A stretch of DNA of 64,000 bases from Hydrangea macrophylla. Its lineage: Eukaryota; Streptophyta; Magnoliopsida; Cornales; Hydrangeaceae. A model generated the notes under the pieces. It made no database searches. It was not told where the DNA came from and saw nothing but the letters and a program-made list of their open reading frames with translations. The position numbers and the translations under genes were made by a program. Below are positions 45,451 through 56,174 of the stretch, one piece after another (positions within the stretch are counted from its first letter, which is position 1; each line of letters opens with the position of its first letter). The stretch covers positions 86,832,588 through 86,896,587 of the forward strand of contig CM066987.1 of the NCBI GenBank assembly GCA_033977485.1, written 5' to 3'.

Positions 45451-46150
45451 TTTTCCCTATGAACTGTGCTGCAAACCTTCGAATTGCTCTTTTGTCTTTC
45501 TCGGAAGATTCTAGGGGATACACTCCCTTTTCCATGAAGTTCCAGACATCTTGATACCATGGTGTTTCATTCTCTTCTTCTTTGATTGCAGCGATCATGC
45601 TAAATGACGGTTCGTATCTTTGCTCGATTGTCAGAGGCATCATCTTGACTCCCACAGGAATTTTGATCATGGAGGCTAAGGTAGCCAATGAATCTGCTAG
45701 CTGGTTCTCTTCCCTAGGCAAGTAGAAGAATGTTATGCTCTTAAAATGTTTCTTGAGTCTATCGAGATGGTCATGGTAGGGTTTAAACCTCTCTTCTTTC
45801 ACCTTCCATTCCCCTATGGCTTGTGACACAATGAGATTTGAATCTCCGAAGACATCCAACTTTTGAACTCTCAATTCTATGGCCGTTTCCATCCCCAGAA
45901 TGCACGCCTCGTATTCAGCGGTGTTGTTGGTGGTGTTATAATTGAGCTTGACTGCCAGTGGGGTGTGGTCCCCATTTGGCAACATTAGAATCATTCCTAC
46001 CCCGTAAGCTTTCATGTTGGCTGCTCCATCAAAGTACAACTTCCACTGTTCTTCTTTGATTTCCATGATATTCTTGTCTGGGAATGAAAAATCTCCATTT
46101 TCTTCAGAATTAATGGCGTGTTCAGCAAGATGTTCAGCTATGGTTCTCCC
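45451..46150 (-). pseudogene. Second (archaeal-type) RNase H and tether, element 2
   Basis: Part of the frame 46276-45368. WKLYFDGAANMKAYGVGMIL (first Asp), NNTAEYEACILGMETAIEL (Glu), KLDVFGDSNLIVSQAIGEWK (Asp) and EENQLADSLATLAS (last Asp) give a complete D-E-D-D set. A domain of this type after the ordinary Ty3 RNase H defines the Tat lineage. Downstream it runs on as TPWYQDVWNFMEKGVYP and KRAIRRFAAQFIG, then loses frame near 45440, just before the integrase zinc finger. The domain itself looks intact. Confidence 0.88.
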
Positions 46151-47600
46151 TTTTACCGATTTACTTATCACATACTTGATAGCGAATTCGGACAGTAGAA
46201 GTAACCAATGGGATATACGACCGGTCAGGGTGGGTTTTTTGAGGAGGTATTTTAGAGGATCCATGCGGGATATCAACTGGGAAGGCCAGCATGTAGTGCC
46301 TCAGTCGGCGAGTGCACCAAACCAAGGCCCAACATGTTTTTTCGAGGGTAGAGTAGTTGAGCTCATACCCAGTCATCCTCTTGCTAAGGTAATATATGGC
46401 TTTTTTGAAGTGGCTTTCTTTTCCTTCTTGGGCTAGCATGCATCCCATGGCATTCTCGGAGACAGATAGGTAAAGAAGCAAAGGCTTATGAGGGGTAGGC
46501 GGTGAAAGGACTGGTGGTTTTTGGAGGTAGGTTTTTATTTTGTCGAAGGCGACTTGGCATTGGTTATCCCATTGGAACTTCTCTCCCTCTTTGTGTGATG
46601 AGAGCTTAGAGATGAAACTGATGATGAATTGGATCCTCCCGAGGAATCCTCTCACTTCTTTCTCATTCTGTGGCGGCGCCATTTCTAGAATTGCCTTGAT
46701 ATTAGAGGGATCGACCTCTATCCCTCTTTATGTGATGAGAAAACCTAGGAGCTTTCCAGAGGTCACACTGAAAGTGCATTTCTTTGGATTCAACCTCATC
46801 TTGTACTTGCATAATCTTTCAAAAAATTTCTCCAGTGCCACCAAGTGCGCTTCTCTGTCCCTGGATTTCACGATCATGTCATCTACGTACACTTCTACTT
46901 CCTTGTAAATCATGTCATGCAGCAGAGTGGTGGAAGCTCTTTGGTAGGTTGCTCCAGCGTTCTTGAGTCCGAAAGGCATTACCTTATAACAGTAGGTCCC
47001 CCAAGGTTTGGTGAATGTCGTCTTTTCCTGATCTTCTAGCGCCATTACAATCTAATTGTACCCCAAAAAGCCATCCATAAATGACAGTAGCTCATGACCT
47101 GCGGTGTTATCCACTAAGACATCGATGTGGGGAAGCGAGAAGTCATCCTTAGGACTGGCTTTGTTTAGATCACTGAAGTCGACGCACACACGAACTTTTT
47201 CGTCTTTCTTGGGGACTGGCACGATGTCGGCTACCCATTATGGGTACTCCGTAACAATGATGAATCCTGCCTTGAACTATTTTTCTACCTCTTCTTTGAC
47301 CTTCAGTGCCCATTCCGACCTCATGCGCCTCAGTTTCTACTTTACAGGTTTAGAATTAGGAAGGGGGAATATGATGTTGGACAATGCCGGGATCGACCCC
47401 AGACATATAATCGTAAGACCAAGCGAAAACTTCTTTGAATTCTTTTAGCAAGAGAGTCAGTTTTTCTTTTTCTTCTTTATTAAGTGTTGAGCCAATTTGC
47501 ACAATTTGTGGATTATTTGTTTCACCTAGATTAATCGATAAAGCATCTTCAATTATTTCATAAGCAGGTGGCTTTTCAATTAGTTATTTTAGTTCAATTC
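46151..47600 (-). pseudogene. Reverse transcriptase and Ty3-type RNase H, element 2
   Basis: Minus-strand order: STLNKEEKEKLTLLLKEFKE, VFAWSYDYMSGVDPGIVQHH (47600-47400), VRVCVDFSDLNKASPKDDF, DNTAGHELLSFMDGFLGYN, TTFTKPWGTYCYKVMPFGLK and KEVEVYVDDMIVKSRDREAH with the catalytic YVDD (46900-46870). RNase H follows: EKEVRGFLGRIQFIISFISK, FQWDNQCQVAFDKIKTYLQK, LLYLSVSENAMGCMLAQEGK and YYLSKRMTGYELNYSTLEKT. Four stops lie in the RT part (47337-47339, 47277-47279, 47238-47240, 47052-47054), another near 46728, and a frameshift near 46275. At 47052 and 47337 element F has Gln. It copies the element RNA into DNA, but this copy cannot now do so. Confidence 0.88.
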
Positions 47601-48241
47601 GGAGATCCTCGGAGGGGTTCGTGCATTCACAACTATTAGACACGGAGGAGTAAGCAGAATCGTCTTTTATTTCATTCATGGCAGGTGGAGTGACTACATC
47701 AGACAGCGGTGGGCTTACAACAGTAGACTCTGGTATAGAGATGATAATTGGAAGTACAGACTCTGGGGGAACAGGGGATAGGGAGACACAGACAGATGAC
47801 TCTACAGCCTGGTTGCTCAGACCCTCCTCAGTTGGCTTGATCTGACCATCTTGGCTCTTTGCCCTCTTTCCTTCCTCCTCTTCAGCGAACTCTTCTCACA
47901 TTTTCTCGATGGCTTCAGTGTCCAGATACTTCAACCAATATTCCTCCGGGGTTTTCTCAACTTCTTTAGGATAGAACGGATCTTGATAGGGGGCCTTTCA
48001 TAGTCAGCGAAGATTTCCAGCCTGGGGTACCTTTTCTAGTGGCCTGATGGATCCAAGATTCTGGGAACCCAATATAGGGGAAATCATCCCCTTCTTTGAT
48101 GAATTGCCAATTCAAGGTTTTGCCGTATGGTGGGAGACTCCTCACTCTTTTCTTCCATGGCCTCTGTAGTTCGACGTCTTCTTCAGTGGGCTTGTACCCT
48201 AACCCAAAAGTGCCTTGTTGCCCTTGGAACTCACGAATCCC
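47601..48241 (-). pseudogene. Protease-RT linker, element 2
   Basis: Continuation of the polyprotein after the stop at 48242-48244: GIREFQGQQGTFGLGYKPTE, PWKKRVRSLPPYGKTLNWQF and DDFPYIGFPESWI, then a poorly conserved acidic and Pro-rich stretch with several stops. It has no catalytic function; in this lineage it joins the G-patch-like end of the protease region to the reverse transcriptase. Confidence 0.6.
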
Positions 48242-49363
48242 TTACTGGCGTCGGCCCAATCCCATTCCAGGGAAGTAGTTCATTTTACGGACGATGTTGA
48301 CAACTGCAGAGTGGATCTCGAGGAACCTGTCTTCATCATTGATCATGTGGACTTCTTCGATGAAGAATCCCCCGATTTCTCCTTCTTCTAGCTCAGGTAT
48401 TTGGATTTTAAAGATGGGAGAGTAGTTTAGAAAGGCTTCATTACCCCAACTATTGCCGAGGATAATTTTCACCTCCTTCTCATGATTGTACTTGATCATT
48501 TGATGCACAGTGGATGATATAGCTTTGTTGACATGCAGACAGGGCCTCCCAATTAACAAATTGAACGAGGCAGGTATGTCCATAACTTGAAAGATTTCAG
48601 TGCTAACCAAAGATCCTACCCGGATTTGGAGAGAAACAGTCCCCATCACATTTCTCTTGGTGTTATTATAGGCCCTCACGGATTGCACAGACGAAGTGAT
48701 GTCCTGGATGTTGACCCCCAAGGCGGTGGTGGTCCTTAGAGCACAAACATTTAAGGCAGAGCCTGTATCGACCAGACAAAATGGCACCTGCTGTCCCTTA
48801 CATCCAACAGTGATGTACAAAGCTTTGTTATGTGTAGACCCTTCCGGTAGCAGGTCTGCATCAGAAAAGGTAATGATTGCGTGAGGGGTGAGTGCGCCCA
48901 AGAAAGCCACCATGTCTTCCGGTGCGGCGTCGATGGGGACCTCAATTCTAGCCAAAGCATTCAACACGGCTTGCCTATGCTTGTAGGATGTTACCATGAT
49001 GTCCCACATCGTGAGATGTGCTTGGGTTTTCTTCAACTGCTTTAACAACTTATTGTCTTCTTCGATGATCTCATCCATTTTTCCCTTCCCCTTGTCTTTG
49101 ATCGGACTTTTCTTGATTGCTTCAGTGGTAGGCTGCGGAGGCTGATAATGACGGCCTGACCTAGTTAGATGATCAATCTCGGCAGGAGTAGGCCCTTCTA
49201 CAGTCCCATCTTCGTTGAACCAATCACAATCTGTTCCCACAAATGGTTTCTCCGGTTCGTTCCAAATAGAAGCATTGCTTTCATTGTCGAGATCATACCA
49301 TTTGAGGTCCATTACCCCTAGATCGTGTTCTTCCAAGAAGAATAGATCTTGCTCATCAGCCAA
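48242..49363 (-). pseudogene. Aspartic protease region with G-patch-like end, element 2
   Basis: An open frame of ~374 codons; the initiating codon shown is TTG, and the true N-terminus was removed with the LTR C insertion. N-terminal acidic segment DLFFLEEHDLGVMDLKWYD, LTRSGRHYQPPQP (~75-88), LLKQLKKTQAHLTMWDIM, then the protease: PFCLVDTGSALNVCAL with the catalytic DTGS (~205-210) and ASFNLLIGRPCLH (~270). It ends in KMNYFPGMGLGRRQ, a G-patch-like motif, followed by TAA at 48242-48244 where homologues read through. It would cut Gag-Pol into mature proteins. The catalytic centre is preserved. Confidence 0.85.
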
Positions 49364-50208
49364 CTGTTGCTATCAGATTTAGGAGGCCCATAGCTTGGTG
49401 TTTCACAATGATCGAAAAAGAATCAAAAGGACTCCTGGAAGTTGGTTCTATTTCTCAAGATGCTCAGAATGACCAAAATGCCCTAAAAGCCCGAAAACTC
49501 CCAGAGACCAAAAAGTTCTGAAAACATGCTATGTCGTAAGAAAAGTAAGAAAATGAGTTTTTAAGTAAAATCAGATGAAATCGTCAGCTCCCACAGACCC
49601 CCGGAAGGCCCGGAAGTTCCCGAAAAGTCCCCATTGACCGGTTTGACCATGGTTTGACCCAGTTTGACCAAGGTTTGACCAAGTTTGATTGAAATCATCC
49701 AAATTCGCCGGAATCATCCTAGATTATGCAGAAAGTATTAGAATGAGTTTTAAAAGAAAACCGAACGAAAACATCAGCTCTTGGAAGCTCCTAGTGGTTT
49801 CCAAAACTTCCCGGGAATCCCAGGTTTGAGTAGTTTGACCAAAAATCTGACTTTGAAACCGGAGCACCGTAACAATTTTCAAACATTTTTCATGGATACT
49901 AGAGGTCAATAGCTTTCCAACAGTATATCACACAAAATTTCGGATTTAAAACGAGTTTATTATGAATTTCCGAAGGCGAAAAAGACGATCAAATCAGCTT
50001 TTATCGCAAATACCGCAAAACTTTTCAAAGTGACCTATCTCCGAACTATTGTTTATGCAAAATAGACTCCATTACCTTTCCAACGGTATATCACAACCTC
50101 AATTTGGAGTTCGTATGCATTTTCTGTGAATTTCGGACGAAATAGGGCCTTTTCGCGAATACCAGAACTTCTGGGGGCCTAAACAGCATTATCTGGACGA
50201 AGGAGGAG

Positions 50209-50270
50209 CAGTGCCGCTGAGGCACTGGCCCACTGCCACAGCGGTACAGGCCCACTGCCGCCGCGGCACT
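50209..50270 (+). promoter_or_regulatory. Palindrome array in LTR C promoter
   Basis: CAGTGCCGCTGAGGCACTGG, CCACTGCCACAGCGGTACAGG and CCACTGCCGCCGCGGCACTC. It lies 155-225 bp upstream of the TATA box at 50425. The third unit is the most GC-rich and nearly perfect. Confidence 0.7.
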
Positions 50271-50931
50271 CTTTCCCAGAACAGTCCATTTTTGTAATTT
50301 TGATTGGGGGTCCAATTTGATTAATTAGAAATCAAAACGACGTAGTTTTGGTTCCCAGCTTATTTTGGACCAATGGGAGACCTTTTTATGCTTCTTAAAA
50401 CCCCATTTACCACCCCTCATTTGCCTATAAAAGAAGCCATTTACTTCCATTTAGGGGAGAGACATGGAAGCTTAGAGAGAGCTTAGGAAGAAACTCTAGA
50501 GAAATATAGAGAGAGAGAAAGAGAAGTAGTCTTCTTCTTCCATTTTTCCAATCAAAGTGAGTTTTAATCTTATTTTCTTCCATTACTTCTCATATACTCC
50601 ACATTCAAATCATCTCCAACCACCATTCTTGAGTATCTATGAGATAGGAAGCTACTTCCATGTCCAAATGTCACCACATATGATTGAAACACCAAGCTAC
50701 AAGTCCAATATCTCAATGAATATCAACTATTGATTGCTATTTGAATGTTTGTTTACTTTGATGTTCAGCTCTCTCTTAACCTCATTTCTTTTGACTTTTC
50801 TTTGATTATTTAGTTGTTCATCATCATCTAGATGACATGCTGTTTGAGGAGAGTGAATCCTTATGGATAGTAGCTCTTGACCTCAAAGACATGTTTGATG
50901 AATGATGATTCTACCTTCAATGCATTCACAT

Positions 50932-52600
50932 GTATTCTTGAAGTCATATTCTCAAACAAAACTATGTTTGTGCAAATATTATTGGGAGTTCTTCGATGAT
51001 TTAAGATTGGATGAGCTTCTAAGTGGTCACAAGGTCATTTCAAGAGTTTAAGTTCATGCTTTGAACATCTATTTCAAAACCCCCAATCAAGAACTCAAAC
51101 TCTATTTCAAAACCCAAATCCATTTTCTTCAAGAATGATCCAAAACAGTGAGCTGTTCAGATTCAAAGATTTGTTTTGAATTAAATACTTGAGTCATGAT
51201 GATGAAACCACTTGGAAAATCTACCTAAGACATCATAGTTTGTCTCCCGTTTTTTCCATCAATTATAGAGATGTGAAAATATTATTTTCGGATTTTAGTA
51301 GTTCATATTCATAATCTGCCTCTATTCTCACAGAATGTTTACCTGACTTCTTGCACTTATTCTGGATGTTTTCATCACTGTACACATATCTTTTCTATTT
51401 GTTTTATGAAACTTGGGTGTCTTAGGAAACCTTTGGTATATAATAGGTCATCATAAACCATTTCTTTGATTTATGAAAAATCATACAAAATCAGTCAACA
51501 GTGCAGCTTTTATTTCTGAGTCATGTGTACATTCAGATTTGTTTCTTTTAATCTGTGATAGCTATTGAGGTTTGGTCTTTTCTTGTGTATTCTAGACACA
51601 CTATGGAGGTTCTCTGATTTTTCTCACATTTTACTAGGCATGTTTGACCTCCCATTATAATGTTATAAAGTAATGCATACAGTCTGTCCACTATTCACAG
51701 CATGTCACTTTTTGACTTTCACACTTTGGTGCAACACTCTCTTGTATCATCTATCCTCTCATGTATCATGCTCCCATAGATTCTTGAGTTTGGTTTCCAA
51801 ATAAAACCATGTTTTGCAAATACTTGGGAAGTTCTTGAAATGAGTTAGGAATTGATATTCCAAGTGGTTAGAATATTCATCCAAGTTCTGGAAGTATACT
51901 TTCAAACACCCCTCCCCCCCCACCCCCCCCTCCCCCCCCCCCCCCCCCCCCCCCTTTTAAACCCCCTCATTTTGATTTCAAGAAATAAACTTGTTTTTCT
52001 CAAAACCCTCAAAACAGTGAGTCATTAACTTCAAGGAATTATTTTGAGTTCAATACTCAATGTATAAATGTAAGACCACTTGGAAAGTCTTCCCAACTCA
52101 TTAGAGAACACCCATGATTTTTGGTTTGACTTGGAGATGTATAGAAAGACCCCATTTTGGTCCAAACATTCTCTCCAGATATTCTGCCCTTGCTGTCACA
52201 GCATCTAGGCTGACTTTCAACTTATTTCACAGAATACTTTTCCAAAACGAGTGGTCTTAACTTATTTTTCCCTTGAACTTCAATGTCTTAGGGAACTTTC
52301 TGTATAATATGGGCCTCTAGATCTGTTGTTTTCATTTTCTAAGATTTTCTAACATTTCATTCGACAGTACGAACTCTGTTTCTGAGTAACCTCCATTGGT
52401 TATATGATTTCTCTTAATCTGTGATAGTTATTAAAGATTGGCTTTTTGGGTTGTGTTCTAGACACAATAATAAAGATCTTCATAAACAATTATGCATTGA
52501 AAACACTCCTAACCCCTCTTTTCAATTTCCAAAAGATCATGTTACTGTTCTATCCACTATTCACAGCAAACATACTTTTAGTTTAATTCTTTGATTTGAT
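50932..52600 (+). repeat. ~0.85-kb tandem duplication in LTR C
   Basis: 50932-51780 and 51781-52600 are diverged copies of the same LTR segment. Paired landmarks: TATTCTTGAAGTC / GATTCTTGAGTTTGG, AAAACAGTGAGCTGTTC / AAAACAGTGAGTCATTA, GTGTCTTAGGAAACCTTTGG / ATGTCTTAGGGAACTTTCTG, TAATCTGTGATAGCTATTG / TAATCTGTGATAGTTATTA and GTCCACTATTCACAGCATG / ATCCACTATTCACAGCAAA. The other LTR copies have the segment once. Confidence 0.75.
51908..51956 (+). repeat. Poly-C tract
   Basis: About 49 bases that are all C apart from a few T and one A, with a pure C run of roughly 28. The equivalent positions in other LTR copies are ordinary (CAAAACCCCTCAAAACCCC). Such a run can form i-motif and G-quadruplex structures and is prone to length errors in sequencing. 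Confidence 0.8.
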
Positions 52601-53547
52601 ACTTTCATACACTCTAAATTAGCTCATCTCTTAGGAAGTAGTTCATACTACATTTGTGCATATTCTATGATGATTTCCTTCATGCATTCATGCATATCTT
52701 AGACTTCTAAGCCACTTTAGTAAAGTCATGTACACAAACACACTACAACCTTTACACATTATAAGACCATGCATTGCATCCATGCAAGATTTAGGGGTTT
52801 TGTGACTACTAATCTAAGAATATTACAAGGAATGAACTTGATCACACGTTCATGTTTCTCATCGATTAATTCTTCATTTCTCATCCGTCCCGGGGATTGA
52901 GAGGTCTTCTTTTTGTCAAGGATTAACATGCATCATTCTAGCTTGCTAAGCATATTTTGATCTCTTTGATTATTTGTTTCAAGAACAATTCATGTCCCCT
53001 TTTAGATTAGGAAAACTTGATTACTTGAGATGTGATTAGACGATTTTTCCTAGGTTTATTTGTGTGATCTTTCACTTTTGCATCGTATGATATTTGGCTA
53101 AGATCTTATGAATGATATTTTATCTTTTGATCTTCTATTTCAAGATTCTTATGTAATGTAATATACTATCATAGTATTAATTGCCGAACCACACATAGTA
53201 TAAGATGATTATTTGTATGCCAATTGAGGCTCGTCGAGAGACGAGGCAAGTTGGGGGTGTTTTAGTCGTGACAAAGGCTCCTTCCTCTCTCGTACCAAAA
53301 CCCCGAGCCAAGTTCTTTGGTTATGAAGGGCCGGTGCCCTTTATCCGTTTGGGTGAGTCAAATTGGGTTTCTTGGTTCCCTAAAGACCAAGTGGCGACTC
53401 TGTATCTGTTTTCGAAAGACCTTCTTTTCTTCAAAATCAACCTCTTGTTTTCTTTCAAATCAATTTCAAAACAAAGGAAAATCAATTCTGAAACCCCGAA
53501 AACAGAAAAATCGGGAGTGGACGACGGATTCTGCATGTCCACAAGGA

Positions 53548-54517
53548 GTTAGCTTGGTTAGGAGGTTGGTACGGCCTAGGAGGGTAAGCAATAGGTTAAT
53601 TGCTAAGGACATTGACATCCGGAGGGTTGCGGGAGTCGTTGGGCCTTTTTGATTGACTCGAAGTCTCTTCTTTTTTGATCTTTCCTTCCCTTATGGCGTC
53701 TTTGATTCGAGTCCCAACTTCAAACAATTCTTCAAAGGTGGAGATGTACTGGTAAAATAATTTCTCATGGTAGAGCGGTTGTAGATTTTGGATTAGCATC
53801 CTTACCTGTTCCTTTTCAATCGACCGGTGGGTCATTTGGGCTACTTTATTCCTCCATCTGCTCAGAAACACGGCGAATGATTCATTATTTTTTTGCCGAG
53901 TTGTTTCCAAATCTCTAATAGTGACATCAAGTTCTTGGTTGTAGGAATAGTGATCAACGAATACCCGAACTATGTCTTCCCATACCCGAGTTTTGGAAGC
54001 TTCCAAGGTTAGGAACCATGACAGTGCAGACTTTATGAGAATTTGTGGGAACAGCATTGCAATGTGCTCATGAGTGCAGCCCATTGATTGAAAAATGTTC
54101 ATACACAACTTTACATGGCTCTTCGAATTTCTGGTTCCATCACACGGTCACTGGCAGGCATCTTGAAGTTTTTTGGCAGCTTCAGCTTAATAGGCTCAAA
54201 AAGTCCATCCAAGTCTAGCATGTAATCACCCCTTTACAATTCCACAATACGCTTTCCATCTTGTCGACTTTGTCCATTTTCTCTTGGAACTTTTTCTCAT
54301 ATGTATTTGGCGGGGACCCTTAAAACCAGTCTTCTTCTCCATTGTTCTCGGGATGCGATACAAATCCGAATGGTGGTAATGGGAACTCAGGGGGACATTG
54401 CTGCTGCTGCTATTTCAGTTTTTCCATAAACTTCAGGACCTGGGCCAAGCTATCGGATTGCTGGCTTATGGTGGCTCCTAATTCGGTGACCTTGTTTTCT
54501 AGCTCTTCCTGATTCAT
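53548..54517 (-). pseudogene. Gag (element 2), zinc knuckle deleted
   Basis: Starts near 54517 with MNQEELENKVTELGATISQQ (coiled coil), then stops at LK*QQQQ and DWF*GS, a frameshift, and LDLDGLFEPIKLKLPKNFKM. The well-preserved retrotrans_gag core runs 54108-53596: CMNIFQSMGCTHEHIAMLFP, ALSWFLTLEASKTRVWEDIV, HYSYNQELDVTIRDLETTRQ, NNESFAVFLSRWRNKVAQM and TFEELFEVGTRIKDAIREGK. It ends at 53548 against LTR C. The CCHC-like zinc knuckle (present in F as YCAFHQKHGHDTNRC) is lost between LTR C and the protease. Gag forms the particle shell. Confidence 0.85.
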
Positions 54518-54904
54518 GCTGAAATAACTTGTTGGGCTGATTCTGACCAAATGATTATCTGAATTTCTGACCCAGGACGACGATCCCAACTGTTGGCTTT
54601 GAGAATCTATAGTGACCCTACAAATTTGAGAGGATTTGTATCAGATTTAGACAGTGATGACTTTAGATAGACAAATAACAATGATATTAACAAACATGGA
54701 CTGACTTGTGTACAGCTTGACTGAAATAGTGCGTGTAGATCAATAGGAATGGTGCATGCAAATAAGACAAGCACGTGGATGTAAGCCTTAATCTATATGA
54801 TGCTCCTATTTCTAACAGATAGCATTTAAACAAATTTGGTCCTAACCATATAAAGTGTGCCAAATTTACTTTCCAGTATGATTACCAAGGTATAACAGGG
54901 ATTT
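54518..54904. other. Leader of element 2, gag-proximal part
   Basis: No gene is seen. It lies between the gag start and the 51-bp minisatellite. Confidence 0.5.
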
Positions 54905-55556
54905 CCAGGGTTTTATGAAGGCTTCTAGGAGAGACTAGGCATTTCTGGTTGGTTTGGACATAGTTTCGGAGATAAATTGGCATATCTAGGCATTTGTGGT
55001 TAGTTTGGACAGAGTTTCTGAGAGAAACTAGCATATCTGGGCATTTCTGGTTGGTTTGGACAGAGTTTATGGGAGAAACTGGTATATCTGGGCATTTATG
55101 GTCAGTTTGGACAGAGTTTTCGAGAGAAACTGGCGTATTTGGGCATTTTTGGTTGGTTTGGACAGAGTTTCTGGGAGAAACTGGTTAATGTGGTTATATC
55201 TGGGTTATCTGGACAGATTTTCTAGGAGAAATAAGTTGATATGGTTATATCTGGGATATCTGGACAGAGTTTTTGGGAGAAACTGGTTGATGCGGTTATA
55301 TCTGAGATATCTGGACAGAGTTTTTGGGAGAAACTGGTTAATGCGGTTATATTTGGGATATCTGGACAGAGTTTCTGGGAGAAATAGGTTGATATGGTTA
55401 TATCTGGGATATCTGGACAGAGTTTTTGGGAAAAATTGGTTAATGCGGTTATATCTGGGATTTCCGGACAGAGTTTCTGGGAGAGACAGGTTAATACGGT
55501 TATATCTGGGATATCTGGACAGAGTTTCTGGGAGAAACAGGTTGATATGGCGGGAT
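54905..55556. repeat. 51-bp minisatellite in the element 2 leader
   Basis: About 12 units. The TGGACAGAGTTT motif recurs at 55006, 55057, 55210, 55261, 55312 and 55363, a strict 51-bp spacing, followed by CTGGGAGAAACTGG and GGTTATATCTGGGATATC. Because 51 = 3 x 17, the plus strand stays open and gives ORFs of 17-residue repeats (YLGYLDRVSGRNRLIWL type). These are antisense to the element and are not taken as a gene. Confidence 0.9.
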
Positions 55557-56153
55557 CATATGATGTTGGTGATCATACTGTCTAGAAGATTTTCATACTC
55601 CTATGTCTTAGGACCGACAAACAAGGTTTGTGGTGTATGTCTTTGTGAGCATGGAGCAGACATCCTTGTCATCGGTAGGCCAACTCAATGTGATCACATG
55701 TGAGTGATTTTCTTGAGAATCATAAGAAAGAGGTTCTGCCTCATGCCACATAAGCGTCTACACTGCGCAGGTAATCCTGTCAAGGCATACAGTAGTTATA
55801 TCACATTGTCCTATCTGAAAAGATAAATGAACAGTCCTATGAAAGATTCTACAGGAATCTATATGCAAAGGCTGGGTTTAGTCAGAGAGGCTCCATTAAC
55901 GAGAGTTCCAATATACCGTCAGAGAGATAGTACGGAGATTTTTACTCTTTTTGATATACCCTGGAAGGTATAGTATCAATGGTGACTTGTGCCCTGGCAC
56001 AGCAAGACCTGAACAATGTTAGCGCCGCGTTTCAGACACAGTCGGAGGGGAAATGGAAAAGTGCAATGCGGTGAACCAGACACAGGAAAAAGATGATTTT
56101 AAGGATGCTTCTTATGAGTCAAACCTCTGTATTATTTTGTCTTAAAATAAATC
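55557..56153. other. Leader of element 2, LTR-proximal part
   Basis: No gene or repeat is seen. It is the untranslated 5' leader downstream of the primer site (minus sense). Confidence 0.55.
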
Positions 56154-56173
56154 TCCACAGTGGAGTCGCCAGA
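56154..56173 (-). promoter_or_regulatory. Primer-binding site matching tRNA-Arg
   Basis: TGGCGACTCCACTGTGGA on the minus strand, a few bases after the LTR end (TGTCCACA). The plant tRNA-Arg(ACG) 3' end would give TGGCGACTCCGCTGGGG, so there are two mismatches. It proves that LTR D is the 5' LTR and that the element reads on the minus strand. Arg-tRNA priming is known for Ogre-type elements. Confidence 0.85.
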
Positions 56174-56174
56174 T

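Larger units (their letters stand above)
49371..53543 (+). repeat. LTR C: oppositely oriented lone LTR inside element 2
   Basis: Same family as LTRs A, B and D but with plus-strand sense: TATA box CTATAAAAG at 50425-50433, end GCATGTCCACA at 53533-53543. The start is damaged. Similarity begins at CTATCAGATTTAGGAG (49370), so the first ~27 bases (TGTAGACACCCC...) are missing, and the gag C-terminus expected next to it is gone as well. No target duplication can be shown. The length is 4,173 bp instead of ~3,150 because of an internal duplication. Probably a solo LTR followed by deletion at one end. ORFs at 50091-50315 (minus) and 53205-53652 (plus) are not genes. Confidence 0.8.

Noticed and set aside
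45013..45554. Long plus-strand ORFs opposite integrase
   Set aside because: Antisense shadows of the integrase reading; the minus-strand frames carry the HHCC and DD35E motifs.
53205..53652. Two overlapping plus-strand ORFs (115 and 111 residues)
   Set aside because: They lie in the U5 end of LTR C. The same DNA in LTRs A, B and D has stops, and its conservation is that of the LTR as a whole.
55056..55703. 215-residue plus-strand ORF with 17-residue repeats
   Set aside because: It follows a 51-bp tandem repeat in the leader of a minus-strand element; period divisible by three explains the open frame. No domain or promoter.
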